Assembly: GCA_016714745.1 (NCBI GenBank)
Contig: JADKCG010000017.1
Location: 1-64,000, forward strand
Direction: 5' to 3'
Source: Elusimicrobiota bacterium
GTDB lineage: Bacteria > Elusimicrobiota > Elusimicrobia > FEN-1173
DNA: 64,000 nucleotides
The notes beneath the pieces were generated by a model, which worked only from the letters and a program-made list of their open reading frames with translations, had not been told where the DNA came from and made no database searches. Within the stretch, counting starts at the first letter, position 1. The number at the start of each line of letters is the position of its first letter. Of this stretch, positions 48,110 through 57,179 are shown in pieces. A program made the translations under genes and the position numbers.

Positions 48110-49045
48110 TTGAATCTTAAAAAAACGTTTCTCATTTTGTTGGCGGCAGTTGCCGTGATGGGTGTTGCCACTGTTCGATCTGAAGAAGGCGGGCGAGGAC
48201 ACACGCTGGCGGGAGATAAAGCCAGTTTTGCCGGTGTTCTCCCGAGTGAAACGGGGACCACCTTTCGTTTTAAAATGATGTTCTACGACGGAAATGTTGA
48301 AAAAAATGCATCAGGTCGGTATGGCCAAAGTCAATGGGCTGAGTTGGATCGGTCTTTTTCGTCAACTCAATTTGAGTTGGCCTACGTGAAGGCCGAGCCT
48401 GGGGAAGGCTGGCGTTATGGGTTTGAATTCTGCATGCCTTTAGTCTACGAGAGCGCGGCGGCTTACGCTTCTCAAAATGGGGTTTACGACATAACCGCCT
48501 ATGCCTATGATTACGAGGGTGGGGTCGGAGACATGTCTTTCATTCCGTTAATGCTTGGAAAACAGATGGGATCCACCCATTTCAAAACGGGTTTGCGGCT
48601 TTACGCGCCTACCGGTTATTACCGTTCGGGGTCTTTGGCCCAGGGGGGCTTGAACTATTGGACCTACAGCCCGTTCCTCGGCGTTTCCAGTGTTGTCCCT
48701 GGTAAACACGAGTTTTCCCTTTATACGGGGTATGATATTCGCGAACGCAACACGGACACCGATTACAAATCCGGCGAAGTCCTTCATTTGGACGCGGTGG
48801 CCGCGATTTACACCGACATGTATACCGCCGTGGGTCTTACCGGGAGTGTGTACCAACAAATGACAGCGGATAAAGGGGCTGGGGCCTACATGGGAGCATT
48901 TAAAGCTAAGACCTACACCGTTGGTCCGCTCATCCGCCATACCGCTGGAGACGTGAGCTTTGAGTTTAAATGGCTCCCGGAAGTCAGCGTTGACAACCGA
49001 ACCAAAGGCGGCAGTTTTTGGTTGAATTTCGGGATGCCGTTCTAG
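48110..49045 (+). CDS. Outer-membrane barrel protein of the phenol-degradation MetA type
   Basis: About 311 residues from TTG 48110, chosen because aaggag lies seven bases upstream and a signal peptide (TFLILLAAVAVMGVATVRS) starts right there. The rest alternates aromatic strands (YGFEFCMPLVYESAAAY, GLRLYAPTGYYRSG, LNYWTYSPFLGVSSVV, EFSLYTGYDIRERNTDTDY, GEVLHLDAVAAIY) and ends FEFKWLPEVSVDNRTKGG...LNFGMPF, the C-terminal signature of this barrel family. Members are thought to allow uptake of hydrophobic molecules; the substrate is not known. Confidence 0.8.
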   Translation: MNLKKTFLILLAAVAVMGVATVRSEEGGRGHTLAGDKASFAGVLPSETGTTFRFKMMFYDGNVEKNASGRYGQSQWAELDRSFSSTQFELAYVKAEPGEGWRYGFEFCMPLVYESAAAYASQNGVYDITAYAYDYEGGVGDMSFIPLMLGKQMGSTHFKTGLRLYAPTGYYRSGSLAQGGLNYWTYSPFLGVSSVVPGKHEFSLYTGYDIRERNTDTDYKSGEVLHLDAVAAIYTDMYTAVGLTGSVYQQMTADKGAGAYMGAFKAKTYTVGPLIRHTAGDVSFEFKWLPEVSVDNRTKGGSFWLNFGMPF

Positions 49046-49056
49046 GCTAAACCCCC

Positions 49057-51270
49057 GTGCGAACCCCCACCCGTCTCCTTCTTGTCGTTTGGTTAATTTC
49101 AGCGGCAGGCCTTTCGTGGGCCGAGAAAAATTCTCCCCCACAAGGGCCATTGCAATTTGAAGGAGACGCGGGGGTGGCCACGGTCTATCAGCCGCAATTG
49201 GAAAGTTTTAAGGACAACCGGCTGACGGGACGATCGGCTGTTTCCGTTTTAATGAAGGGCGAGAAAACGCCGGTGTTCGGGGCTGTTTGGATGGTGGGGC
49301 GGGTGACCACCGATCGTGAGAAGGGCCTTGTGACCGTCAATTCGGTGGAAGTCACCGATATGAAGGCTCCGGACGCCTCGGCTGACGGGTTTGCTAAATT
49401 CAAGAAGTTTCTCTCTGAACAACTGACCCAGTCTCAATTCGTTATTCCCTTGGCCCAATTGACCGCCACCCTTGAGGCCATGGGAAATACGGGCGGGGGA
49501 GATCCTGGTCTTTCCACCACTCCGCCGGAAATCCTGTTCCGGACCCAACCGGCTGTGCTCATGATCATGGACGGGGACCCCAAAACCCAGTCCATCGAAG
49601 AGGGAAAGTTGGTTCAGGTGGTCAACACGGCGGAGGTTTTGGTTCAAGTCTCAACTGGTTCCACCTATTATCTTTGGACAGACGATGGCTGGATCGGCGC
49701 GGATAAACTGGAAGGTCCGTGGTCCGCGCCCCACCGCTGTTCCCGCCCCGGTGGAAGAATTGGGAAAGAAACTTGCTGTTAACTTCCTGAATCCAAAAAA
49801 GGGAAAAAGCCCCCGATCGTGGTCGAAGTGATTATTCGACAGGGTCCGGCCGAATTGTTTGTGAGCAAGGGGAAACCCCAGTTTCAGCCGCTGAAAGGGG
49901 CGAATTTGCTTCACGTGGCCAACTCCGACCAAGACATCCTGATGGATATCACTTCCCAAGACATCTATTTGGTCGCTTCGGGCCGGTGGTATAAATCAAG
50001 AAAGACCGAAGGGCCTTGGACCTACGTGTCCTCGGATAAACTGCCTGAAGAGTTTTCCAACATCTCGCCCAATTCTCCCCGCGCGGGGGTTCTGCCTTTT
50101 ATTGCGGGAACGCCCGAAGCGCGCGATGCGGTGTTGGACGCTTCTGTTCCCCAAACCGCCGCGGTCAAAAAAGGACCGGCGGATGTGAAAGTCGCCTACG
50201 ACGGAACGCCGAAGTGGAAACCTGTGGAAGGAATGGAAAAGAAAGAAATCTCCTATGCGGAAAACACCGCAGAGGCCATTTTTAAGGTTAAAAATCGATA
50301 TTACCTTTGCAAAGAGGCGGTGTGGTATGAGGCGGCCCAGCCCGAGGGGCCCTGGAGCGTTGCCGTTTCGATCCCCTCGGAACTTAACAAATTGCCCCCC
50401 AGCTGTCCCCATTACCAATGCAGTCACGTATACATTTATGAGTCGACCCCGGATGTTGTTTACGTGGGTTACACTCCGGGATATATGGGATGTTATGTTT
50501 ATGGGGCAACGATTGTTTACGGCACGGGTTACTATTATCCTCCCTACTACGGATATGGATACGGTGGTGCCTATTACGCCCGGCCCATGACATACGGATA
50601 TCATGCTTATTACAACCCGGCGACGGGCTGGGGCGCTGTGGGGTATCGGGGGCCTAACGGCGGGGTGGCCATCAGTGGTCCCGTGGGCGGATGGGGAAGC
50701 CCTGGCGGTCCCGGCGGTATCGGTGGCCCTGGCAACCCCGGCGGCCCCGGCCGGCCTGGCGGGCCCGGTCATATTGGCGGTCCTGGTAAACCCGGAACGC
50801 CAAGCGCCCGACCGACCCCTGTTCAAGGGGGGGGAAGCAAAGGAAATCTTTATAACCAAGCGAATCGCGGGGGAGCGGCGGTCCAGCCGACCACCCGGCC
50901 GGCGGGGAACACCCCTTCTGCGGGCACTCGCCCAGCGAATATGGGCTCATCCGCTGGCGGAAAAAACAATGTGTATGCCGATCCCAGCGGGAATGTCCAT
51001 CGCCAAAACAGCAATGGCGGTTGGGAATCCCAGAGCGGGGGGAAATGGGCTCCTTCCCAACCTTCTGGTATGGGGCAAAATGGCAGGGACCTCGATCGCC
51101 AGAGCCAAACCCGCCAAAATACTTCCCGTCAATCTTCGGGGGGAAACTATTCCGGTTCCCGTGGCAGTAGCGGCGGGGGCTATTCCGGCTCCCGCGGGGG
51201 CGGTGGCTCTTATGGCGGTTCCCGTGGCGGAGGCGGAGGCGGTCGTGGCGGCGGAGGCGGACGCCGCTAA
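49057..51270 (+). CDS. Large secreted protein with Tyr/Gly-rich and collagen-like tail, one or more frameshifts
   Basis: About 738 residues; GTG at 49057, signal peptide (LLLVVWLISAAGLSWA). Two repeated segments share ILFRTQPAVLMIMDGDP / KKGPADVKVAYDGTPKWKPV and WYKSRKTEGPWTYV / WYEAAQPEGPWSVA. The frame shifts near 49735 (KLEGPWSAPHR) and resumes as VVEVIIRQGPAELFVSKGKP. Then YIYESTPDVVYVGYTPGYMG, a Tyr-rich segment, about fifteen GGPG-type triplets near 50690-50790, NVYADPSGNVHRQNSNGGWE and a Gly/Ser/Arg-rich end. I know similar proteins only as surface or cell-envelope proteins of unknown function. The low-complexity tail is probably disordered and exposed. Confidence 0.7.
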
Positions 51271-51292
51271 ATCGGGCAACTCCCCAAAACTT

Positions 51293-51979
51293 CTACTCGA
51301 ATGGAACGGTTTCGCGATGCCGGAAATCTTCTAAAGGGCGTTCTCGGTCGGATGTTTCTCGTGGACCGCCAAACGCGAGGAAGACAACACCAGCCACTTC
51401 CCCTTGGGCAAACACTTCACCGGCAAAACTGACGCTTCCTCCGCTGGGCCCTGACGAGGCCGCCACCGTGCTGTTGGTGAACATTAAATGGCAACGCAGG
51501 TCACCGCGAAGTCCGAGCCACGGGGTGATGTAGTATTTTGATCCGCCGCCAAGGGTGACGGAAAAGAAGTCGTTCGATTCGTTCCCCGCTTTCGCGTGGC
51601 TCCACCCCACCAGGCCGGCCAGAAAAGGTCGGAACGCGGTTTCCCCGTATTCTTTAAGGCCCCCGATTTGGTAATGGTCCAATGTGTAATTGAACTGGAA
51701 GGGGAGGGCCCCTTCCTCTATTTGCACAGAAGATTCTTGGCGGGAAAAGAGCAATTCCACCGCGGTTCCCGGAGACGTGTAAATATCCATGATGCCTCCC
51801 CACGATCCGGAGGCGTCGGCGGAATAAGACCGGCCCATAGAGTCATCAAATGTCCCGCCAAACCGCCATCCGCCCATGGCCCCGATTTCAATGGGAACAG
51901 CTTTCGCCCCAACGGTAATGAACAGAAAACTGACCAAAATGCTTGTTCGTGTCAGCGGCTTCCTCATAATTTTTTTCAT
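51293..51979 (-). CDS. Outer-membrane beta-barrel protein (OmpA/opacity-like barrel)
   Basis: 228 residues from ATG 51979, which has ggaggg upstream; an earlier in-frame ATG at 52018 lacks a site. Signal peptide (SILVSFLFITVGAKA), then alternating strands GAMGGWRFGGTFDD, GIMDIYTSPGTAVELLFSRQ, YQIGGLKEYGETAFRPFLAG, SVTLGGGSKYYITPWLGLRGDLR. Eight-stranded barrel type; function unknown. It is convergent with the gene before it, with 22 bases between. Confidence 0.7.
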   Translation of the reverse strand: MKKIMRKPLTRTSILVSFLFITVGAKAVPIEIGAMGGWRFGGTFDDSMGRSYSADASGSWGGIMDIYTSPGTAVELLFSRQESSVQIEEGALPFQFNYTLDHYQIGGLKEYGETAFRPFLAGLVGWSHAKAGNESNDFFSVTLGGGSKYYITPWLGLRGDLRCHLMFTNSTVAASSGPSGGSVSFAGEVFAQGEVAGVVFLAFGGPRETSDRERPLEDFRHRETVPFE

Positions 51980-52119
51980 GCGTCCCTCCAAACCAATGTT
52001 AGAATTTGATGAACCCATGATATAATGTTTTTAATCTCAGGTGTCTGAAGAATAATTTTCTCGCGTTCGTCATTCCCGAACCACTTTGTCGGGAATCCAG
52101 AGGGGAATAAAGGGGAATT

Positions 52120-52959
52120 ATGAAACGAATGGGTTTCGGGCTGGTGCTTCTCATGATAGGAATCTTAAGAGCGGGATGGGCCGCTGAGGCCATTCAACCG
52201 CGCGAAGGAAGGCATGGGGGAAAAGCGGGAGACACTGCCCAGGGATCCTTTCTTGTCACCAATATCATCGGCTACGATGTGGAAGTGGTCCTAGCCGTAA
52301 CGGATTTGCCCATGGCCGGCGAAGCGGTTGCCTTGCCGAAAGGCACCGGAATCACTTTGAGCGGGGCCCCCGCCTTCCGCCTCAAAGTGGGGGAAAGTAA
52401 GGCCGTTAATTATACTGTCGTTTTTCCTCCCCAATTCAGTAAACTTTCTGCGGGGGCCATTTCCTTGGCCATTCGCAAACCTGGGGATACGTTGTCGTCG
52501 CCCCTCGTAAACACGCTCTTCGCGGTATATCTTCAACCCATTGACAAAAACGCGGTCTTGAAAATTGATCTTCTTCAACCCAACATACGATTTGCCGCCG
52601 CGACAGCCGAAGTTCAGGGGCCCAATAAAGTGGAAGTGAGTTTGATACTCAAAAATTTAGGAAACGCTTCGGTTCAGCCCAAGGGACGCGTCGAATTTCG
52701 GTTCGGCGGGCAAACAGTGGAAACGCTGTTTTTGACTGGAACACCGGCCATTCCCCCGGGAGGGACGAGTTCTGTCTCAGGCCTTACCCAAACCACCACG
52801 TGGCCAGACGGCGACCACGAAGCCAAAGTGACGTTCGATTACGGGGATTACTACCGCCAGCCTCAACAATTTGAAAAGACCTATTTTTTCCGTGTCAGCC
52901 GAAATCTGATTTCTGTTCAGCCAGGTTCCGCCACCCCCCAAAAAGTCACACCGCGATAG
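52120..52959 (+). CDS. Secreted protein with two immunoglobulin-like domains, unknown function
   Basis: 279 residues; ATG at 52120 with aaagggg upstream; signal peptide ending GWAAEA. Two beta-sandwich-like halves: GDTAQGSFLVTNIIGYDVEV...KVGESKAVNYTVVFPP (like the start of pili-chaperone or COG1470-type domains) and VEVSLILKNLGNASVQPKG...TWPDGDHEAKVTFDYGD (CARDB-like). No catalytic motif. Probably a periplasmic or surface structural protein. Confidence 0.6.
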   Translation: MKRMGFGLVLLMIGILRAGWAAEAIQPREGRHGGKAGDTAQGSFLVTNIIGYDVEVVLAVTDLPMAGEAVALPKGTGITLSGAPAFRLKVGESKAVNYTVVFPPQFSKLSAGAISLAIRKPGDTLSSPLVNTLFAVYLQPIDKNAVLKIDLLQPNIRFAAATAEVQGPNKVEVSLILKNLGNASVQPKGRVEFRFGGQTVETLFLTGTPAIPPGGTSSVSGLTQTTTWPDGDHEAKVTFDYGDYYRQPQQFEKTYFFRVSRNLISVQPGSATPQKVTPR

Positions 52960-53035
52960 CATTAGATCCTTTTCTCTCAAATCAGTCGAAGTCTTATTGC
53001 CCGTTTATAAAAAATTAGGACCAGGATGGTAATTT

Positions 53036-53908
53036 ATGGCTCTTGCGTTGAATAATGATTTGCCTGTGGGTGTTGTCCATTCCCCTGAACGGTTTAGGGG
53101 GACGGTGAACCTTCTGGCGTTTGGGGGTGTTCACCTCGTGGCACTCGCCGCGCTGTTTGGCCCGATTAATTTGAAATTGGTGGGAATTGCGATTGTCTCG
53201 TTTCTGATTCGAAAGTTTGGGATCACGGCGGGGTATCACCGTTACCTGTCCCACCGCACTTTTAAAACCAGCCGATTGTTTCAATTTGTTTTGGCATGGA
53301 TTGGGTGTTCTGCCGCGCAAAAGGGCCCCCTGTGGTGGTCTTCCCATCATCGGGTCCATCACCAAGAGTCCGATGGCCCCCGTGACCTTCATTCGGCTGT
53401 TCGAGACGGATTTTGGTGGGCCCATGTGGGGTGGGTGTTGGATAGCCGTTACGATTACACGGATTATCGAGTGGTCCCCGATTTGGCGAGATTTGGGGAA
53501 CTTCGCTGGCTAAACAAAAATTCACTCATCCCGCCGATCCTTCTGGCCGCGTTTTGCCTCTTGTTGGGTGGACTCCCGGGACTCTTGTGGGGTTTTTTTG
53601 TGAGTACCGTCGTTCTCTGGCACACCACGTTCTTTATTAATTCTGCCTGTCATTTGTTCGGGCGACGCCGGTTTGAGACGCGGGACACCAGCCGAAACAG
53701 CGCGATCCTGGCGATTTTAACGTTGGGGGAAGGATGGCACAATAATCACCACTACTACCCTTCTTCCGTGGCCCAGGGGTTTTATTGGTGGGAAATTGAT
53801 GTCACTCTTTACGTCCTTCGATTTTTGGAAAAATGCGGCCTGGTGTGGGATCTTCGTCGACCGCCCGACCGGGTGCTGGCTCTGGGCAAATCAAGAACGG
53901 CCCCATAA
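53036..53908 (+). CDS. Acyl-CoA Delta-9 desaturase
   Basis: 290 residues. Histidine boxes HRYLSH (68-73), HHRVHH (104-109) and HNNHH near residue 238, in the order and spacing of stearoyl-CoA type desaturases, with four hydrophobic segments and WWEIDVTLYVLRFLEKCGLVWD at the end. Di-iron membrane enzyme making cis-9 unsaturated acyl chains. ATG at 53036 with aggaccagga upstream. A strong bidirectional terminator follows. Confidence 0.93.
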   Translation: MALALNNDLPVGVVHSPERFRGTVNLLAFGGVHLVALAALFGPINLKLVGIAIVSFLIRKFGITAGYHRYLSHRTFKTSRLFQFVLAWIGCSAAQKGPLWWSSHHRVHHQESDGPRDLHSAVRDGFWWAHVGWVLDSRYDYTDYRVVPDLARFGELRWLNKNSLIPPILLAAFCLLLGGLPGLLWGFFVSTVVLWHTTFFINSACHLFGRRRFETRDTSRNSAILAILTLGEGWHNNHHYYPSSVAQGFYWWEIDVTLYVLRFLEKCGLVWDLRRPPDRVLALGKSRTAP

Positions 53909-53946
53909 AAAAAGGCCCCAGGAGATTCCTCCCGGGGCCTTTTTTC
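53906..53946. terminator. Bidirectional Rho-independent terminator
   Basis: aaggcccc (53912-53919) pairs with ggggcctt (53934-53941), preceded by a run of A and followed by a run of T, so it serves both the desaturase (+) and the gene at 53963 (-). Confidence 0.9.
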
Positions 53947-53962
53947 TAAGGAATTAAACGGA

Positions 53963-54496
53963 TTACTTAATGTCTTCGCCCAACAGCGGTACGCTGGAGA
54001 GGATGCTCACTTTGACGGCGGAGGTGATGAAATCGTCCACTTGCCAAAAGCGGCCGGCCACCGTCGCGTTGACTTTTTTCGCGAGCTGGCCCGCATACTT
54101 TTTGCGAATGGAAATATCTTTGGATTGAACCTTATAGGAATCTTTCAGCAATTCCTTCACTTTCATGTCCGACATCGTCAGGAAGTTCTTCGCGTATTCG
54201 GACACAATATTCATGCGTGAGTCCATCACGCTGGCGCGTTCTTTTTCATAGGCGTTGTAGATGTCCCAGAAATTGCTTTTGGCCGTGGGATCTTTCAATA
54301 GATCTTCCATGGCGGCCGTAAAGATGGCTCGACGCTCACCCGTGACGGCGTATTTGATCATCTCCGGGCTCACGTTGACTTGATTGACGTTCACCTGGGT
54401 CACCGGCGGGGCGGATTTGGCGTTCAATTCTTCTGAATGGATCACAGCCCCTGTCAAAGCAAGCGTGAAGACTGACAACAGCAGTTTCTTGTGCAT
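53963..54496 (-). CDS. Small secreted helical protein, unknown function
   Basis: 177 residues from ATG 54496, which has aaggagaa upstream. Signal peptide (LLLSVFTLALTGAVIHS), then mostly charged helices (FTAAMEDLLKDPTAKSNFWD, YNAYEKERASVMDSRMNIVSE, KELLKDSYKVQSKDISIRKK). No family recognised. It follows a barrel protein on the same strand with 26 bases between; probably co-transcribed with the two genes upstream. Confidence 0.6.
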   Translation of the reverse strand: MHKKLLLSVFTLALTGAVIHSEELNAKSAPPVTQVNVNQVNVSPEMIKYAVTGERRAIFTAAMEDLLKDPTAKSNFWDIYNAYEKERASVMDSRMNIVSEYAKNFLTMSDMKVKELLKDSYKVQSKDISIRKKYAGQLAKKVNATVAGRFWQVDDFITSAVKVSILSSVPLLGEDIK

Positions 54497-54522
54497 CGTG
54501 ATTCTCCTTTTGATTTGGTTTA

Positions 54523-55044
54523 TTAAAATGAAAGTGACAAGGTGATTTCGGGGTAGCTTGATGAACAGGAGGTGTAGGTGGTTTCCTGGCACCCGGTAAG
54601 TTTTTCATAGACCCCGCCCACACCCGCGTAGGCGTTACCGCCCAGGCCCATGTAAGCCCCGTAACGGCCACCATAGGAATTGAGATCTCCCAATCCCTCG
54701 TAAATAGTCCGCCGGTAAAACGCGCCAACATAAGGCCAAAACCGTTCAAACCCAGAGTAAACATACCGAAGCCCCGGGGTCACTTTGTAGACTTGGGGGG
54801 AAGACCCCACCCACGCTTCGCCGTCAAGTCCGGCTTCCAAGCCGTGCATAAGGAAGTATCCGAGTCCTACCCCCGCCACCATGTAGGTATCCCCGCTTCC
54901 TTGTCCCGTTCCCGCAAAAAAAGACCCTCGCCACCGCCCTTTATCGAACAGAGATTTTCCAGCAGAAACAGACGCCGCCTCAGCCACTGGGGAGAAACAC
55001 AAAACTCCTAATAGTGCCATTAAACTGTAGTGACGAATTTTCAT
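54523..55044 (-). CDS. Small outer-membrane barrel-like protein
   Basis: 173 residues; signal peptide ending AEAA. Glycine and aromatic strands (RGSFFAGTGQGSGDTYMVAG, GYFLMHGLEAGLDGEAWVG, GLRYVYSGFERFWPYVGAFY, GGRYGAYMGLGGNAYAGVGG) and a final aromatic strand ITLSLSF as in barrel proteins. Two cysteines near the end (TGCQETTYTSC). Overlaps the lipoprotein gene upstream by four bases (ATGA), so they form one operon. Confidence 0.65.
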   Translation of the reverse strand: MKIRHYSLMALLGVLCFSPVAEAASVSAGKSLFDKGRWRGSFFAGTGQGSGDTYMVAGVGLGYFLMHGLEAGLDGEAWVGSSPQVYKVTPGLRYVYSGFERFWPYVGAFYRRTIYEGLGDLNSYGGRYGAYMGLGGNAYAGVGGVYEKLTGCQETTYTSCSSSYPEITLSLSF

Positions 55045-55658
55045 TTCGTCTTTTCCTTTTTTGGATTAGCCAGCAGACCTTGTTTGCGAAGCTGTTTTCT
55101 CACCACGTCGGCCACGTCGTTGATGACCTTCTGTATCGTTTGCGGCTCGGCGGTTTCAGTGGTTCCGGACCAAATCAATTTCTCGTCTTTAACCGAATAA
55201 ATGCGTGTTTCCAGCTGGAGAATTTTCCATTGGACCACCGTCGACTCTTGCATGTAACTCCAGGAGTAGGAATAATGATCCCACATGGGAGAATAGGTGG
55301 GACTGGCCATAATTTCTTTTTCCTGCCGAACGCCCAACCAACGGAGGACGATGATGCCGTCAAAATCGGACCCCCGGAGGGCCGCTTTTGTGGTTGACGA
55401 TTTGTTTATCTCATCATCCGACAGAAGATTGTAGGAGGGTGTGGCTTTGGGGCCAATTCTGTTCACCATGGCATCTTCGGCACTGCGTCGTTCTGTGTTG
55501 TTTGGCGCTACCGCCACAACCAAGATCTTATTGAAATGGATCGGCTGAACTTTCATCTCTGGGTTGGCCCATACCTGAATCATCCGCGTATTGTTTAACG
55601 AACAGGCGGAGAGAACAACAAGCGCGGCCAATCCAACGAGAGGGATGGTTCCCTTCAT
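55041..55658 (-). CDS. Lipoprotein (DUF4136-like)
   Basis: 205 residues from ATG 55658, which has ggagg upstream; an earlier in-frame start at 55721 lacks a site. Lipobox LVVLSAC. The body (WANPEMKVQPIHFNKILVVA, EDAMVNRI, YSVKDEKLIWSGTTETAEP, DVADVVRKQLRKQGLL) has the pattern of DUF4136-like lipoproteins: an early Trp-containing strand, then VAV and a C-terminal WSG strand. First gene of a three-gene envelope operon. Function unknown. Confidence 0.72.
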   Translation of the reverse strand: MKGTIPLVGLAALVVLSACSLNNTRMIQVWANPEMKVQPIHFNKILVVAVAPNNTERRSAEDAMVNRIGPKATPSYNLLSDDEINKSSTTKAALRGSDFDGIIVLRWLGVRQEKEIMASPTYSPMWDHYSYSWSYMQESTVVQWKILQLETRIYSVKDEKLIWSGTTETAEPQTIQKVINDVADVVRKQLRKQGLLANPKKEKTK

Positions 55659-55778
55659 AAAGTGATCCTCCGGTATAAAATCAGAATAAATCCCAACCAC
55701 CAAAGCCGAAAGAATATACAATTTCTCAAAAGATTACAAAAAACGGTTTTTCTCCGGGAGTTAGCGGCATGATGTCAA

Positions 55779-57071
55779 ATGAACCCAAATACCTTTAATA
55801 AATACGAAATGCCGGGGATCCTGGGGGCCCTGGGACAAAGGCGGTTTCATGTCATGGCCAAACCGGCCGGGTCCACCTGCAACTTGGATTGCCGTTATTG
55901 CTTTTATCTAAGCAAAGAAACCCTTCCCAACGGGCCGGGAACGGGCCGGATGTCGGACGAAATCCTTGAAAAATTTATTCAGCAGTACATTAATGGCGTC
56001 ACGGGGGAGGAAGTCGTTTTCAGCTGGCAAGGGGGGGAACCCACCCTTCGCGGCTTGGACTTTTTCCGCAAAGTCGTCGACCTCCAGAAGAAATACGCGA
56101 AACCCAACCAACGCATCGAAAACGATCTTCAAACCAACGGCACGCTTCTTAACGAGGAATGGGCGGCTTTTTTAAAGGAGCACCGATTTCTGGTGGGGCT
56201 CAGCATTGATGGGCCTCGAGAACTTCACGATCTTTACCGCGTCACCAAAAATCAACGTCCCACCTTTGACGCAGTTTTTGGAGCGGCCAAACTATTAATG
56301 AAGCACGGCGTCCCCTTCAATACCCTTACCTGTGTCAACCGAATCAATGCCAAACGTCCCAAAGACGTTTATCGTTTTCTTCGACAGGAATTGAATTCAA
56401 CCACCATTCAGTTTATTCCCATCGTGGAATACAAGGGGTTTGAAACCACAGCTCCCTACACATGGGATTCCGATAAACTTCCCAAAGACGGCGCGCCCGA
56501 GGCCCGGCCCGGCCATCCCCAGTCCATCGTCACGGATTGGTCCGTGGATCCCTATGACTGGGGGGATTTCCTCATTGGCGCTTTTGATTTGTGGTACCGA
56601 AAGGATGTGGGCAAGGTGTTGGTCAACCATTTCGAGACGCTCGTGGCCCAGCATCTGGGTTTGCCGTCCCAGATGTGCGTATACAGCGAGTTTTGCGGAA
56701 AAGGCGTCGCCATCGAACATAACGGCGACGTCTACGCCTGCGATCATTTCGTTTACCCAGAATATCGAACGGGCAACATTCGAAACCGGCCGCTGTCAGA
56801 GTTGGTGTTCTCTCCCACTCAGGTGAAATTCGGATATGCCAAAAGCGAAATGCTTCCCGCCTTTTGTCGAAAGTGCTCTTATCTTAATGACTGCTGGGGC
56901 GAATGCCCCAAGAACAGAATCATTCGCACGGAAGACGGCGAGCCGGGTTTGAATTATTTGTGCCGGGGTTTTAAAAAATACTTCAAACACGCCCTTCCCA
57001 AGGTGGAGAAAATTGTGAAACGGCTAAAAGAGTCTCCCCTGGCGCCCATCGACCGAATGGACAGAAAATAA
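55779..57071 (+). CDS. Anaerobic sulfatase-maturing radical SAM enzyme (anSME)
   Basis: 430 residues. Radical SAM cluster CNLDCRYC (Cys34, Cys38, Cys41), SWQGGEPTLRGLDFF, and a SPASM-type C-terminus with further cysteines (CVYSEFCGKGVAIEHNGDVY, CRKCSYLNDCWGECP). It oxidises the active-site Cys or Ser of sulfatases to formylglycine in the cytosol using S-adenosylmethionine. The two sulfatases downstream carry Ser at that position, which needs exactly this kind of maturase. Intact. Confidence 0.94.
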   Translation: MNPNTFNKYEMPGILGALGQRRFHVMAKPAGSTCNLDCRYCFYLSKETLPNGPGTGRMSDEILEKFIQQYINGVTGEEVVFSWQGGEPTLRGLDFFRKVVDLQKKYAKPNQRIENDLQTNGTLLNEEWAAFLKEHRFLVGLSIDGPRELHDLYRVTKNQRPTFDAVFGAAKLLMKHGVPFNTLTCVNRINAKRPKDVYRFLRQELNSTTIQFIPIVEYKGFETTAPYTWDSDKLPKDGAPEARPGHPQSIVTDWSVDPYDWGDFLIGAFDLWYRKDVGKVLVNHFETLVAQHLGLPSQMCVYSEFCGKGVAIEHNGDVYACDHFVYPEYRTGNIRNRPLSELVFSPTQVKFGYAKSEMLPAFCRKCSYLNDCWGECPKNRIIRTEDGEPGLNYLCRGFKKYFKHALPKVEKIVKRLKESPLAPIDRMDRK

Positions 57072-57081
57072 TGGCATGAGC

Positions 57082-57093
57082 GGGGGGGGGGGG
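57082..57093. repeat. Run of 12 G
   Basis: Uninterrupted G12 in the 108-base gap between the maturase and the first sulfatase. Could vary in length by slippage; it lies about 87 bases before the sulfatase start. Confidence 0.85.
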
Positions 57094-57179
57094 AATTGGC
57101 CGTCCCTTTTTGATAGGATGCTTTTGTTCGATCGTTTCGACGCCGCCGGCATACAACGAAGGTTCATGGAGGTAAGTCC

